From assembly GCF_000735455.1 (NCBI RefSeq), contig NZ_JMPS01000032.1, positions 62,001 through 126,000 on the forward strand: a DNA stretch of 64,000 nt, in the 5' to 3' direction. Under the pieces are notes generated by a model. The model was not told where the DNA came from, searched no databases, and was given only the letters and a program-made list of their open reading frames with translations. A program made the translations under genes and the position numbers. This document shows positions 36,197-49,602 of the stretch, piece after piece. Origin of the DNA: Yokenella regensburgei ATCC 49455. Its GTDB lineage: Bacteria > Pseudomonadota > Gammaproteobacteria > Enterobacterales > Enterobacteriaceae. The stretch's first letter is position 1. The number at the start of each line of letters is the position of its first letter.

Positions 36197-36380
36197 ACAA
36201 AGCCGGGTAAAAACCCGGCTTTGTCATGAAATAAGGCGGTGCCTAACTCGACGTTTCGCCCGGAGGTTGATATAGCGCAGCTGATATCAGATGTTGGACG
36301 GCAGGCACCTTTTTGTGCGTCATTCGAAGTTTATGTAGCACGTCCCGAAGGGGCTGACATAAGAAGGTGAATGAGCCACT
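36197..36380 (-). ncRNA. glmY: GlmY small RNA
   Basis: On the minus strand the sequence starts AGTGGCTCATTCACC and ends in the terminator ACAAAGCCGGGTTTTTACCC-GGCTTTGT. In between are the conserved blocks GGTGCCTGCCGTCCAACATC and CGTTTCGCC. This matches what I know of E. coli GlmY (about 184 nt) in sequence and location upstream of glrK. GlmY sequesters RapZ, which stabilises GlmZ and so raises GlmS synthesis for amino-sugar supply. It is preceded by a sigma-54 type promoter and three GlrR sites. Confidence 0.93.
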
Positions 36381-36391
36381 GCGCAGGATTA

Positions 36392-36407
36392 TGCACTATA
36401 CGTGCCA
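36392..36407 (-). promoter_or_regulatory. Sigma-54 promoter of glmY
   Basis: On the minus strand, TGGCACGTATAGTGCA contains the -24 GG and -12 GC elements with the right spacing, 12 bases before the GlmY 5' end. It agrees with the known sigma-54 (and overlapping sigma-70) control of glmY. Confidence 0.85.
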
Positions 36408-36496
36408 CATTACAAAACAATTTATTAACATCATGATATATATGTATTTTATATCAAATTCAGCAAATCAATGAAGAGATTGATTTTTAATCAATG

Positions 36497-36610
36497 CGTC
36501 GCCAATTAACGACACTTATAGACGTATAATAATAATGCAAATAAAAACAACAAGTTATATGTCTCAAAATAGAGACACCTACTTTCTGCCGATGTCGCAA
36601 TTTCCCGACA
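36497..36610 (-). promoter_or_regulatory. Three GlrR-type binding sites upstream of glmY
   Basis: The GlrR motif TGTC-N10-GACA occurs exactly twice (36560-36577 and 36593-36610) and once with a single mismatch (CGTC-N10-GACA, 36497-36514). All lie 90-220 bases upstream of the glmY promoter, the usual place for enhancer sites. The pattern matches the three sites known in E. coli. Confidence 0.85.
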
Positions 36611-36635
36611 GTGGTTTCGCTTAAGCATCACAAAT

Positions 36636-36664
36636 AAAAAAGCCCCTGACCAGGTCAGAGGCTT
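36636..36664 (-). terminator. Terminator of purL
   Basis: On the minus strand, AGCCTCTGACC/TGGTCAGGGGCT forms a stem with one mismatch, followed by TTTTTTATT. It lies shortly after the purL stop. Confidence 0.85.
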
Positions 36665-36682
36665 TTGTCTTCCAGGAGGCTA

Positions 36683-39600
36683 TTAGCCCAGCTGTTTACG
36701 TGCGTTGCGGAAGATACGCATCCACGGGCTGTCTTCGCCCCAGTTTTCCGGGTGCCATGAATTTGCCACGGTACGGAATACGCGTTCCGGGTGCGGCATC
36801 ATCACGGTGACGCGACCCGTTTCGCTGGTGACCGCGGTGATACCATTCGGGGAACCGTTCGGGTTCGCCGGATAGGTTTCTGTCACGTTACCGAAGTTAT
36901 CGACATAGCGCAGCGCCACCAGCCCTTTGCTTTCGAGCGCGGCGAGATGTGCGCCATCGCGCACTTCTACACGCCCTTCACCGTGAGAAACGGCAATCGG
37001 CATCTGTGAACCAGCCATCCCCTGCAGCAGCAGAGACGGGCTGTTGGTAACTTCCACCAGGCTGAAGCGTGCTTCAAAGCGGTCGGAGTGGTTACGCACG
37101 AAGCGCGGCCACAGCGAACTGCCCGGGATCAGTTCACGCAGGTTAGACATCATCTGACAACCGTTACACACGCCTAACGCCAGCGTCTGCGGACGATGGA
37201 AGAAGGTTTCAAACTCGTCGCGCACCTGGCTGTTGAAGAGGATGGATTTCGCCCAGCCCTCGCCTGCGCCCAGCACGTCGCCGTATGAGAAGCCACCGCA
37301 GGCCACCAGCGCATGGAAATCACTAAGACCGGTGCGCCCGGCCAGCAGGTCGCTCATGTGAACGTCGATGGCATCGAACCCAGCGCGGTGGAACGCCGCC
37401 GCCATTTCAACGTGTGAGTTCACGCCCTGCTCACGCAGAACCGCGACTTTCGGACGTGCGCCGCGGGCAATATACGGTGCCGCAACGTCTTCATTGATGT
37501 CGAAGCTGAGCTTAACGTTCAGACCCGGATCGTTGTCATGGCGTTTGGCTTCATGCTCCTGATCCGCACACTCCGGGTTATCACGCAGACGCTGCATCTG
37601 CCAGGTGGTTTCAGCCCACCACATACGCAGCGTGGTACGGCTTTCGCTGAACACCGGCTGACCGTTGGCAGTAAGGGTGAAGCGATCGCCCGCCACCGCT
37701 TTACCGAGGTAATGAACGTTGTTCTGCAGACCATGGGATGCCAGCAGCGTTTCTACCGCTTCGCGATCCGCTGCCCGCACCTGAATCACCGCCCCCAGCT
37801 CTTCATTGAACAGCGCCGCCAGACGATCTTCACCAAGCGGGGCAATGTCGGCCTCAACGCCGCAGTGACCGGTGAAGGCCATCTCGGCAAGCGTCACCAG
37901 CAGACCACCGTCAGAGCGGTCGTGGTAGGCCAGCAGCTTACGCCCGGCCACCAGCGCCTGCATGGCATCGAAGAAACCTTTGAGCTGCGCCACGTCGCGC
38001 ACGTCGGCAGGCTTATCGCCCAGTTGGCGGTACACCTGCGCCAGCGCTGTTGCGCCCAGCGCGTTGCGACCGTTGCCAAGATCGATAAGCAGTAAGGCGT
38101 TGTCTTCAGTGGCAAGCTGCGGCGTAACGGTACGACGTACGTCTTCAACGCGGGCAAATGCGGTGATGACCAGCGACAATGGTGACGTCATCTCGCGCTC
38201 TTCAGTGCCTTCCTGCCAGCGGGTTTTCATCGACATCGAGTCTTTACCCACCGGAATGGTCAGCCCCAGCGCCGGGCAAAGCTCTTCGCCCACCGCTTTA
38301 ACCGCTTCATACAGACCTGCATCTTCGCCCGGGTGACCCGCGGCGGCCATCCAGTTGGCAGAGAGCTTAATACGTTTGATATCGCCAATCTGCGTCGCCG
38401 CAATGTTGGTCAGTGCTTCCCCCACCGCCAGACGGGCAGAGGCGGCAAAGTCGAGCAGCGCCACCGGGGCTCGTTCGCCCATCGCCATCGCTTCGCCGTA
38501 GTAGCTGTCGAGGCTTGCGGTAGTCACCGCGCAGTTGGCTACCGGTACCTGCCATGGCCCAACCATCTGATCGCGCGCCACCATGCCGGTAACGGTACGG
38601 TCGCCGATGGTGACGAGGAAGGTCTTCTCGGCCACCGCCGGGAGATGCAGTACGCGATTAACTGCGTCAGCCACGGTGATGCCTTTTCTGTCAATCTGCT
38701 CGCCTTTTGCAGCAAGCGTGGTGACATCGCGGGTCATCTTCGGCGTTTTGCCGAGCAGCACGTCGAGCGGCATATCGATAGGCTGGTTATCGAAGTGGCT
38801 GTCGTTCAGCGTCAGGTGCAGTTCTTCCGTCGCTTCACCGATCACCGCGTACGGCGCGCGTTCGCGTTTGCACAGTGCATCAAACAGCGGGAGCTGGTCG
38901 GCCGCGACCGCCATCACGTAGCGTTCCTGGGATTCGTTACACCAGATTTCCAACGGGCTCATACCCGGCTCATCGCTCAGGATGTCGCGCAGCTCAAAGC
39001 GGCCACCGCGCCCCCCGTCGCTCACCAGCTCCGGCATCGCGTTAGACAAACCGCCCGCACCGACATCGTGAATGAACAGGATCGGGTTGGCGTCGCCCAT
39101 CTGCCAGCAGCGGTCGATAACTTCCTGGCAACGGCGCTCCATTTCCGGGTTGTCGCGCTGCACGGAAGCAAAATCGAGATCGGCGTCGGACTGACCGGAA
39201 GCCATAGAAGACGCTGCACCGCCGCCAAGGCCGATGTTCATCGCCGGACCACCGAGGACAATAAGCTTCGCGCCCGGCGGGATGTCGCCTTTCTTCACGT
39301 GCTCAGCGCGGATGTTGCCGATGCCGCCCGCCAGCATGATAGGTTTGTGGTAGCCGCGCAGCTCTTCGCCGTTATGGCTGGTCACCTTCTCTTCATAGGT
39401 ACGGAAATAACCGTTCAGCGCCGGACGACCGAATTCGTTGTTGAACGCCGCGCCGCCCAATGGACCTTCGGTCATGATATCGAGCGCGGTAACGATCCTC
39501 TCCGGCTTACCAAAATCTTCTTCCCACGGCTGTTCAAAGCCCGGGATACGCAGGTTAGACACCGAGAAGCCCACCAGGCCCGCTTTTGGCTTGGCACCGC

Positions 39601-40570
39601 GTCCGGTCGCGCCTTCATCGCGGATTTCACCGCCGGAGCCCGTCGCCGCACCCGGCCACGGCGAAATAGCCGTCGGGTGGTTATGCGTCTCCACCTTCAT
39701 CAGAATGTGCGTTGGCTCCTGATGGAAGTCGTAGCGCCCGGCTTCGTGGTCGGCAAAGAATCGGCCCACATCAGAACCTTCCATCACCGCGGCGTTATCT
39801 TTATAAGCGGAGAGCACGTGCTCCGGGGTTTTCTCAAAGGTGTTCTTAATCATTTTGAACAGCGACTTTGGCTGCTCTTCGCCGTCGATAATCCAGTCGG
39901 CGTTAAAAATCTTGTGGCGACAGTGCTCAGAGTTGGCCTGCGCAAACATATACAGTTCGATATCGTTCGGGTTGCGGCCCAGCTTAACGAAGGCGTCCTG
40001 CAGGTAATCAATTTCGTCTTCCGCCAGCGCCAGCCCCAGGCGCACGTTGGCATCCACCAGCGCCTGACGCCCCTGACCCAGCAGATCGACGCTGGCAACC
40101 GGAGCCGGCTGATGATGAGCAAACAGGCTCTGTGCCGCTTCCAGAGAGGTAAAGGTGCTCTCCATCATCCGGTCGTGTAGTTCTGCGACCACCGCATCCC
40201 ACTGTTCCGTGCTGAGCGTCGAGGCTTCAATGTACCAGGCAACACCGCGCTCCAGACGAGCAATTTGCTCCAGTCCGCAGTTATGGGCGATGTCGGTTGC
40301 TTTGGAAGACCAGGGGGAGATAGTGCCAGGGCGAGGGGTAACGAGCAGCAGCTTTCCTGAAGGAGTATGGCTGCTAAGCTTCGGGCCATACTGAAGCAGA
40401 CGCTCCAGTCGGGAGAACTCGTCACCGGAGAGCGGAGCGCTAAGCTCGGCAAAATGGACATATTCAGCATATATATTGCTTACCGGCAGATTGGCGGCCT
40501 GGAAGCGCGTCAGCAGTTTGTTGATACGAAATGCAGACAGTGCAGGCGAACCACGCAGAATTTCCATCAT
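36683..40570 (-). CDS. purL: PurL, phosphoribosylformylglycinamidine synthase
   Basis: 1295 residues, the same as E. coli. This is the long, single-chain form: an N-terminal PurS-like domain, a linker, two AIRS-type domains with ATP sites ([19 protein letters not shown]), and a C-terminal class I glutamine amidotransferase ([14 protein letters not shown], with the catalytic Cys). It catalyses step four of purine synthesis, turning FGAR into FGAM. ATG start at 40570, with an adjacent ATG at 40567. A PurR box lies 75 bases upstream. Confidence 0.98.
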   Translation of the reverse strand: MMEILRGSPALSAFRINKLLTRFQAANLPVSNIYAEYVHFAELSAPLSGDEFSRLERLLQYGPKLSSHTPSGKLLLVTPRPGTISPWSSKATDIAHNCGLEQIARLERGVAWYIEASTLSTEQWDAVVAELHDRMMESTFTSLEAAQSLFAHHQPAPVASVDLLGQGRQALVDANVRLGLALAEDEIDYLQDAFVKLGRNPNDIELYMFAQANSEHCRHKIFNADWIIDGEEQPKSLFKMIKNTFEKTPEHVLSAYKDNAAVMEGSDVGRFFADHEAGRYDFHQEPTHILMKVETHNHPTAISPWPGAATGSGGEIRDEGATGRGAKPKAGLVGFSVSNLRIPGFEQPWEEDFGKPERIVTALDIMTEGPLGGAAFNNEFGRPALNGYFRTYEEKVTSHNGEELRGYHKPIMLAGGIGNIRAEHVKKGDIPPGAKLIVLGGPAMNIGLGGGAASSMASGQSDADLDFASVQRDNPEMERRCQEVIDRCWQMGDANPILFIHDVGAGGLSNAMPELVSDGGRGGRFELRDILSDEPGMSPLEIWCNESQERYVMAVAADQLPLFDALCKRERAPYAVIGEATEELHLTLNDSHFDNQPIDMPLDVLLGKTPKMTRDVTTLAAKGEQIDRKGITVADAVNRVLHLPAVAEKTFLVTIGDRTVTGMVARDQMVGPWQVPVANCAVTTASLDSYYGEAMAMGERAPVALLDFAASARLAVGEALTNIAATQIGDIKRIKLSANWMAAAGHPGEDAGLYEAVKAVGEELCPALGLTIPVGKDSMSMKTRWQEGTEEREMTSPLSLVITAFARVEDVRRTVTPQLATEDNALLLIDLGNGRNALGATALAQVYRQLGDKPADVRDVAQLKGFFDAMQALVAGRKLLAYHDRSDGGLLVTLAEMAFTGHCGVEADIAPLGEDRLAALFNEELGAVIQVRAADREAVETLLASHGLQNNVHYLGKAVAGDRFTLTANGQPVFSESRTTLRMWWAETTWQMQRLRDNPECADQEHEAKRHDNDPGLNVKLSFDINEDVAAPYIARGARPKVAVLREQGVNSHVEMAAAFHRAGFDAIDVHMSDLLAGRTGLSDFHALVACGGFSYGDVLGAGEGWAKSILFNSQVRDEFETFFHRPQTLALGVCNGCQMMSNLRELIPGSSLWPRFVRNHSDRFEARFSLVEVTNSPSLLLQGMAGSQMPIAVSHGEGRVEVRDGAHLAALESKGLVALRYVDNFGNVTETYPANPNGSPNGITAVTSETGRVTVMMPHPERVFRTVANSWHPENWGEDSPWMRIFRNARKQLG

Positions 40571-40644
40571 TAAGTCTCTCGTCTTCTGGGTTTCAGTGTA
40601 CGCAAGGGGAAAACGGGCGCCATTATAGAGGATCCTGGGCGGCT

Positions 40645-40660
40645 ACGTAACCGTTTGCGT
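40645..40660 (-). promoter_or_regulatory. PurR operator of purL
   Basis: On the minus strand, ACGCAAACGGTTACGT matches the PurR consensus ANGCAANCGNTTNCNT at every defined position. It sits in the purL promoter region, where purine-dependent repression is known. Confidence 0.9.
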
Positions 40661-40826
40661 CGAAATAAAATCAGGCTGTCATTTTGACAATTGGTGTGAC
40701 TAATCCCCGGAATAAGTTGCCAACTGTCTTATTGTTAAGCAAAATGCCGTCCACATGACTCTCACTCCCAGGCCATCACTATGGTAACTGCTGACTGACG
40801 ACACTTCAGCGCAGAGAATTAACTAA

Positions 40827-42886
<2,060 letters not shown>

Positions 42887-42967
42887 TCAGGCACTCCAGA
42901 AATTTTGGCGGGGCGCATTATACACAATCTTCCCTGAATAATTCGGCTTGAAGTATCACGGGTGATG

Positions 42968-43603
42968 TTATTCCAGCTGTTGCAGCTCACCACGAGGCGT
43001 GATCCGCCAGCGGTGCTGACAGAAAAAGAGTAGCGGATTATCCTGATTGCTGTCGCTGTAGCCGCTGTAAAGCTGCAGCGGAGCGCCGATTTTACGCTCC
43101 AGCTGTGCGACCTTCTCGTGGCCAAGGCAACGCATAGTCAGCACCCAGCCACCGCATTTGCGCTCAATCTGGCTGGCGATGAGATTCACGCGCGGCAGCC
43201 ATGGGGTATCAAAATAGACCTGCTCCACCAACGGCTGCGGCGAACCGGTAATTAACCAGACGTCGGCATCGGACTCGGTCAGATAATTGGTCAGCCGGGC
43301 ATGCACCTGCGGGAAGGCGACGACGTGCTGGCGGAACCAGTGAACGAACTGCGCTTCTTTCTTCTTCAGGCTCGCCTCGCTATGGCCGAAGGTGCTGGCC
43401 CACAGCAGCAGACTCATTGGCCAGCGCGCAGCGCGACCCTGGCATAAAAGCCCCAGCAGAATGACCGGCAACAGCGGGATTACCAGCAGCAGGTTAACAG
43501 GCTGCCGACGAAGCAGATAGCGCATAAAGCTGCCGAACATATCCTGCTGATGCAGGGTTCCATCAAGATCGAAAAACACAACGCGACGCATAGGACGGCT
43601 CAA
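42968..43603 (-). CDS. pgpC: PgpC, phosphatidylglycerophosphatase C
   Basis: 211 residues from a TTG start that aligns with the E. coli ATG; an in-frame ATG at 43591 would give 207. An HAD-type hydrolase with DLDGT (Asp12 and Asp14), one hydrophobic membrane segment (NLLLVIPLLPVILLGLL) and the later motif GYSDSNQDNPLL. It dephosphorylates phosphatidylglycerophosphate to phosphatidylglycerol at the inner membrane. Formerly YfhB. Confidence 0.93.
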   Translation of the reverse strand: MSRPMRRVVFFDLDGTLHQQDMFGSFMRYLLRRQPVNLLLVIPLLPVILLGLLCQGRAARWPMSLLLWASTFGHSEASLKKKEAQFVHWFRQHVVAFPQVHARLTNYLTESDADVWLITGSPQPLVEQVYFDTPWLPRVNLIASQIERKCGGWVLTMRCLGHEKVAQLERKIGAPLQLYSGYSDSNQDNPLLFFCQHRWRITPRGELQQLE

Positions 43604-43752
43604 ACTCCATTGCTAAATCAGTTTGCCAGAATTGAAACACATCCTGGCATAGTTAACCTCACATTTGCGCAAACGTAACACAATGTCATTATTCTTGTTT
43701 ATCCCTTATAATCGAATAAAAAATTCTGACAGGCACGATCTGTGGAGCGTCA

Positions 43753-44601
43753 ATGAATTGTTTAATCCGCATCCGGCAGCGCTATCCGAGCCTGGCGCAA
43801 AGCGATAAAAAGCTGGCGAATTTTATCCTCACCCAGCCTGACCACGCGCGTCACCTCAGCTCTCAGCAGCTGGCCGCCGAGGCTGGCGTCAGCCAGTCCA
43901 GCGTCGTCAAGTTCGCCCAAAAATTAGGCTTTAAAGGCTTTCCGGCGCTGAAGCTGGCACTGAGCGAAGCGCTTGCCAGCAACCCGAATCCGCACTCGGT
44001 GCCGGTGCATAACCAGATTCGCGGCGACGATCCGCTGCGCCTGGTGGGTGAAAAGCTTATCAACGATAACGTGGCGGCAATGCATGCCTCACTCGACGTG
44101 AATACCGAAGATAAGCTGCTGGAAAGCGTCGCGCTTCTGCGCAATGCCCGCCGTATTATTGTGACCGGCATCGGCGCATCGGGTCTTGTTGCACGCAACT
44201 TTAGCTGGAAGTTGATGAAAATTGGCCTCAACGCGGTGGCAGAGCAGGATATGCACGCCCTGTTGGCGGTGGTTCAGGCAATGGATCCTGACTCTCTGCT
44301 GGTGGCTATTTCCTACTCCGGCGAACGTCGCGAGATCAACCTTGCCGCCGATGAAGCGCTACAGGTAGGTGGAAAGATTCTGGCGATCACCGGCTTTTCT
44401 CCTAACGCCCTGCAGCAACGCGCCAGCCACTGTCTGTACACCATTGCCGAAGAGCAGGCGACGCGCAGCGCCGCTATCTCCTCCACCAGCGCCCAGATGA
44501 TGCTGACCGATCTGCTGTTTATGGCGCTGGTTCAGCAGGATCTTGAACATGCGCCGGGACGCATTCGCCATAGCGAAGCACTGGTGAAAAAACTGGTCTG
44601 A
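43753..44601 (+). CDS. yfhH: YfhH, RpiR/MurR-family regulator
   Basis: 282 residues, as in E. coli. An N-terminal RpiR helix-turn-helix (SSQQLAAEAGVSQSSVVKFA) is followed by a C-terminal SIS domain (IIVTGIGASGLVARNFS; AISYSGERREINLAADEAL) that probably binds a sugar phosphate. Its target genes are unknown. Divergent from pgpC, with a TATAAT box at 43708-43713; it lies 56 bases upstream of yfhL. Confidence 0.92.
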   Translation: MNCLIRIRQRYPSLAQSDKKLANFILTQPDHARHLSSQQLAAEAGVSQSSVVKFAQKLGFKGFPALKLALSEALASNPNPHSVPVHNQIRGDDPLRLVGEKLINDNVAAMHASLDVNTEDKLLESVALLRNARRIIVTGIGASGLVARNFSWKLMKIGLNAVAEQDMHALLAVVQAMDPDSLLVAISYSGERREINLAADEALQVGGKILAITGFSPNALQQRASHCLYTIAEEQATRSAAISSTSAQMMLTDLLFMALVQQDLEHAPGRIRHSEALVKKLV

Positions 44602-44657
44602 ACAGAGAATGGGCGTATAATGCCCGCCCTGTTTGTGTTGTTTCTGAGAAATTCCTG

Positions 44658-44918
44658 ATGGCGCTGTTAATCACCAAAAAATGCATCAATTGCGATATGT
44701 GCGAGCCCGAATGCCCGAATGAGGCAATTTCGATGGGCGAGAGCATTTATGAGATTAACAGCGATCGCTGCACGGAGTGCATTGGGCATTACGAAACACC
44801 CACCTGCCAGAAAGTGTGCCCGATCCCCAATACCATTCTGAAAGATCCGGCACACGTTGAAAGCGAAGAGCAGCTATGGGACAAGTTTGTCGTGCTGCAC
44901 CACGCCGATAAAATCTAA
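44658..44918 (+). CDS. yfhL: YfhL, ferredoxin with two [4Fe-4S] motifs
   Basis: 86 residues. Two cysteine clusters are seen: [12 protein letters not shown] near the N-terminus, and [18 protein letters not shown]. Both match an Alvin-type 2[4Fe-4S] ferredoxin with the characteristic insertion and C-terminal extension. It is an electron carrier; partners are poorly known. Its stop overlaps that of the converging acpS by 4 bases, so the shoB/ohsC toxin-RNA locus found between these genes in E. coli is absent. Confidence 0.95.
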   Translation: MALLITKKCINCDMCEPECPNEAISMGESIYEINSDRCTECIGHYETPTCQKVCPIPNTILKDPAHVESEEQLWDKFVVLHHADKI

Positions 44919-45295
44919 TTTTCGATAATCACCGTCGCACAGGCGTAGTGACGTTCATCCGCCAGGGTAACATGCAGGCTGGCGACACCTAAACGTTCTG
45001 CCAGCAGCTTTGCCTCTCCCCACAGACGCAGCTTCGGTTTACCCAACTCGTCGTTGTAAACTTCAAACTGATTGAACGCCAGCCCGTTGCGAATGCCGGT
45101 ACCGAAGGCTTTCGCCGCCGCCTCTTTCACCGCAAAGCGCTTTGCCAGAAAACGCACCGGCTGCTGATGCGTTTCCCAGATTTGCCACTCATTGTCGTTC
45201 AGTACGCGTCTGGCGAGGCGATCGCCACTTCGGGCGATCACCGCTTCAATACGGGCAATTTCAACGATGTCGGTGCCGAGGCCCAGAATCGCCAT
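44915..45295 (-). CDS. acpS: AcpS, holo-[acyl-carrier-protein] synthase
   Basis: 126 residues. The family signatures [15 protein letters not shown] at the N-terminus and [16 protein letters not shown] in the middle hold the magnesium- and CoA-binding residues. It transfers 4'-phosphopantetheine from CoA to ACP, essential for fatty acid synthesis. Its start overlaps the pdxJ stop by one base (TAATG); last gene of the rnc-era-recO-pdxJ-acpS run. Confidence 0.97.
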   Translation of the reverse strand: MAILGLGTDIVEIARIEAVIARSGDRLARRVLNDNEWQIWETHQQPVRFLAKRFAVKEAAAKAFGTGIRNGLAFNQFEVYNDELGKPKLRLWGEAKLLAERLGVASLHVTLADERHYACATVIIEN

Positions 45296-46026
45296 TATTG
45301 ACGGGCTTCCAGCATCAGGCGCTTCATTTCAGCCACAGCGTCTTTCAGGCCGCTCATCACCGCGCGACCAATGATGGCGTGACCGATATTCAGTTCGTGC
45401 ATTTCCGGCAGCGCCGCTACGGCTTTCACGTTGTGGTAGGTCAGGCCATGTCCGGCGTTAACCTTCAGGCCCAGGCTTGCGGCATAGCGAGCGGCACGAG
45501 CGATGCGAGCCAGCTCCTGCGCCTGTTCGGCGTCGGTTTTGGCATCGGCGTAGCAGCCGGTGTGAATTTCAATGTACGGTGCGCCAACGTCCGCAGCGGC
45601 TTTAATCTGTGCCTCATCGGCATCGATAAACAGTGACACAAGGATCCCGGCGTCGGCCAGGCGCTTGCAGGCATCACGCATTTTATCGAGCTGACCGGCA
45701 ACGTCGAGGCCGCCTTCCGTGGTCACTTCCTGACGCTTCTCCGGAACCAGGCAGCAGAAATGCGGTTTGGTTTCGCAGGCGATCGCCAGCATCTCTTCCG
45801 TGACCGCCATCTCCAGGTTCATACGCGTGTCGAGGGTCTGGCGCAGAATGCGGACGTCGCGATCGGTGATGTGACGACGGTCTTCACGCAGGTGCACGGT
45901 GATACCGTCTGCACCTGCCTGCTCGGCAATAAATGCAGCCTGCACCGGGTCTGGATACGCAGTGCCGCGCGCGTTGCGCAGGGTGGCAATATGATCGATG
46001 TTGACGCCTAACAGTAATTCAGCCAT
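45295..46026 (-). CDS. pdxJ: PdxJ, pyridoxine 5'-phosphate synthase
   Basis: 243 residues from the ATG at 46026 ([20 protein letters not shown]), the E. coli length; a longer frame adds seven residues. A TIM-barrel enzyme with the conserved [17 protein letters not shown] and GHGLTYHN motifs. It condenses 1-deoxyxylulose 5-phosphate with 3-amino-2-oxopropyl phosphate to form vitamin B6. It lies 17 bases downstream of recO and is coupled with acpS. Confidence 0.97.
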   Translation of the reverse strand: MAELLLGVNIDHIATLRNARGTAYPDPVQAAFIAEQAGADGITVHLREDRRHITDRDVRILRQTLDTRMNLEMAVTEEMLAIACETKPHFCCLVPEKRQEVTTEGGLDVAGQLDKMRDACKRLADAGILVSLFIDADEAQIKAAADVGAPYIEIHTGCYADAKTDAEQAQELARIARAARYAASLGLKVNAGHGLTYHNVKAVAALPEMHELNIGHAIIGRAVMSGLKDAVAEMKRLMLEARQ

Positions 46027-46043
46027 GACAATCCTCGAATTTT

Positions 46044-46784
46044 TCATTTTGGTTTTGGTGCATCCTGTTCCTTCACCCGCAGCGCTGGAGTGAACTGCCG
46101 AAACAGCTCCCGGCTTTTCAGCGGTTTGCCGCCAAGCCAGGGTTTTAGCGCCATGCGCGTAAAGCGTTTCGCCGCGCGCAGGGTGTCGGTATCCGGAAAC
46201 TCGCGGCTGGCGAGTGCCTTTAAATGGTGCCCGGTAAACGTGCTGTTATCAATGACCACACTGGCAATAAAGCCTTTTTCTTCACGATAGCGGTAGGTCA
46301 TGGTGTCTTCCACCGGCTCACCGCTGCCCGCACAGTGCAGAAAATCAACGCCGTAGCCAAGGTGCCCAAGCAGCGCCAGCTCAAAGCGACGCAGCGCCGG
46401 CTCCGGCGAACCGCTGACACCCGCCAGGGCCTGGATACAGTACAGGTAATCGAAGAAGAGTTCAGAGAAGCGCGTCTCTTGTTCGAGCACGCGAGAAATG
46501 AGTTCGTTGACGTATAAGCCGCTGTAGAGGGCAATGCCGGTCAGCGGTAGTGCCAGAGAAACGGCTTCGGCACTGCGCAGGGTTTTGACTTCACCGCGCC
46601 CGCCAAAGCGAACGAGTAACGGCGTGAAGGGCTGTAAGGCGCCCTTCAGATTTGAACGTTTTGAACGTGCGCCTTTTGCAACAAGGCGCACGCGACCCGA
46701 CTCTTCCGTGAAGACGTCCAGCATCAGGCTGGTTTCGCTCCAGGGACGACTATGCAGGACAAAAGCGCGCTGCCAGCCTTCCAT
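46044..46784 (-). CDS. recO: RecO, DNA repair protein
   Basis: 246 residues. An N-terminal OB fold ([20 protein letters not shown]) precedes a helical domain containing the [14 protein letters not shown] region. With RecR it loads RecA onto SSB-covered single-stranded DNA in gap repair. It follows era at a distance of 10 bases. Four residues longer than in E. coli because of a variable lysine-rich tail. Confidence 0.95.
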   Translation of the reverse strand: MEGWQRAFVLHSRPWSETSLMLDVFTEESGRVRLVAKGARSKRSNLKGALQPFTPLLVRFGGRGEVKTLRSAEAVSLALPLTGIALYSGLYVNELISRVLEQETRFSELFFDYLYCIQALAGVSGSPEPALRRFELALLGHLGYGVDFLHCAGSGEPVEDTMTYRYREEKGFIASVVIDNSTFTGHHLKALASREFPDTDTLRAAKRFTRMALKPWLGGKPLKSRELFRQFTPALRVKEQDAPKPK

Positions 46785-46794
46785 CGGGGTTTAC

Positions 46795-48488
<1,694 letters not shown>

Positions 48489-48564
48489 CTAAAGTTTCGG
48501 GGGAATATTCTATACGTAACCGTGGGGGATGTCGTTAGTTCGGAGGGATATATATCTTAAATAA

Positions 48565-48597
48565 TTCACGTTGCCGCCTTTTTGACGGCAACGTGAA
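48565..48597 (-). terminator. Hairpin after lepB
   Basis: Perfect 12-bp stem TTCACGTTGCCG / CGGCAACGTGAA with a 9-base loop, 14 bases after the lepB stop. On the transcribed strand it is followed only by TTATTT, so it is either a weak terminator or an mRNA-end or processing structure. Confidence 0.6.
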
Positions 48598-48611
48598 CGT
48601 TAAGCGATGGA

Positions 48612-49586
48612 TTAATGGATACCGCCAATGCGATTCAGACGAACGCCAGTCGGCCATTCACCCTCTTGCTTGTCGAAACTCATCCAGATACCAACCGCTT
48701 TACCCACCAGATTAGCTTCCGGGACGAAGCCCCAGTAACGGCTGTCGGCGCTGTTATCGCGGTTATCACCCATCATGAAGTAGTGTCCCGGCGGAACAAT
48801 CCAGGTTGCCAGAGGCTGTCCTGGCTGCTGGTAGTACATCCCCAGCTGGTCCTGCGCGATTGGTACCGTCAGAATGTTGTGAGTCACCTCACCCAGCGTC
48901 TCTTTACGCTGGTTCAGACGGATACCGTTCTCTTTGCTCTCGCCTTTTGGCAACTGCCAGAACCCGCTGGTTGCTTCTCCGCCGTTACGACGAGCGAAGG
49001 TCTGTACAAAATCGCTCGGCTCTACGTTGGAATACGTCACCGGCAGCGCGTTGCCACAGGCCTGGCCTGAGAGGCAGCCTGGCTGGATAGTCACTTCCTT
49101 CGCTACCGGATCGTAGCTCACTTTATCGCCCGGCAGACCGACTGCACGCTTGATATAGTCGAGACGCGGATCTTCCGGATATTTGAATACCACGATATCG
49201 CCGCGCTTCGGATGACCGGTTTCGATGAGCGTCTTCTGGTAGATAGGATCTTTAACGCCGTAAGCAAACTTCTCAACCAGAATGAAATCACCAATCAGCA
49301 GGGTTGGCATCATCGAACCTGACGGGATCTGGAAAGGCTCATAGATAAATGAGCGCACCACCAGTACGATCGCCAGCACCGGGAACACCGAAGCACCGGT
49401 TTCCAGCCAGCCCGGTTTCGGGCTCACTTTCTTCAGGGTTTTCTTGTCCAGCTGATCGCCGGTTGCCGCCTGCGCCGCGGCCTGACGTTCGCGGCGTTTC
49501 GGTGCGAAAATGAACTTATCCAGGCACCATAACAACCCCGTCACCAGGGTTGCGATCACCAGGATTACGGCAAACATGTTCGCCAT
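48612..49586 (-). CDS. lepB: LepB, signal peptidase I
   Basis: 324 residues. Two N-terminal membrane segments precede the periplasmic catalytic domain with nucleophile Ser91 (IPSGSMMPTL) and general base Lys146 (DYIKRAVGLPGD). The C-terminal GDNRDNSADSRYWG box is intact. It removes signal peptides from exported proteins and is essential. It lies 16 bases downstream of lepA. Confidence 0.98.
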   Translation of the reverse strand: MANMFAVILVIATLVTGLLWCLDKFIFAPKRRERQAAAQAATGDQLDKKTLKKVSPKPGWLETGASVFPVLAIVLVVRSFIYEPFQIPSGSMMPTLLIGDFILVEKFAYGVKDPIYQKTLIETGHPKRGDIVVFKYPEDPRLDYIKRAVGLPGDKVSYDPVAKEVTIQPGCLSGQACGNALPVTYSNVEPSDFVQTFARRNGGEATSGFWQLPKGESKENGIRLNQRKETLGEVTHNILTVPIAQDQLGMYYQQPGQPLATWIVPPGHYFMMGDNRDNSADSRYWGFVPEANLVGKAVGIWMSFDKQEGEWPTGVRLNRIGGIH

Positions 49587-49602
49587 GCCAACTCCTTATT
49601 GG

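Noticed and set aside
38333-40180. 615-codon open frame antisense to purL
   Set aside because: Shadow frame produced by G+C-rich codon usage of purL; the translation is arginine/histidine-rich with no family features.
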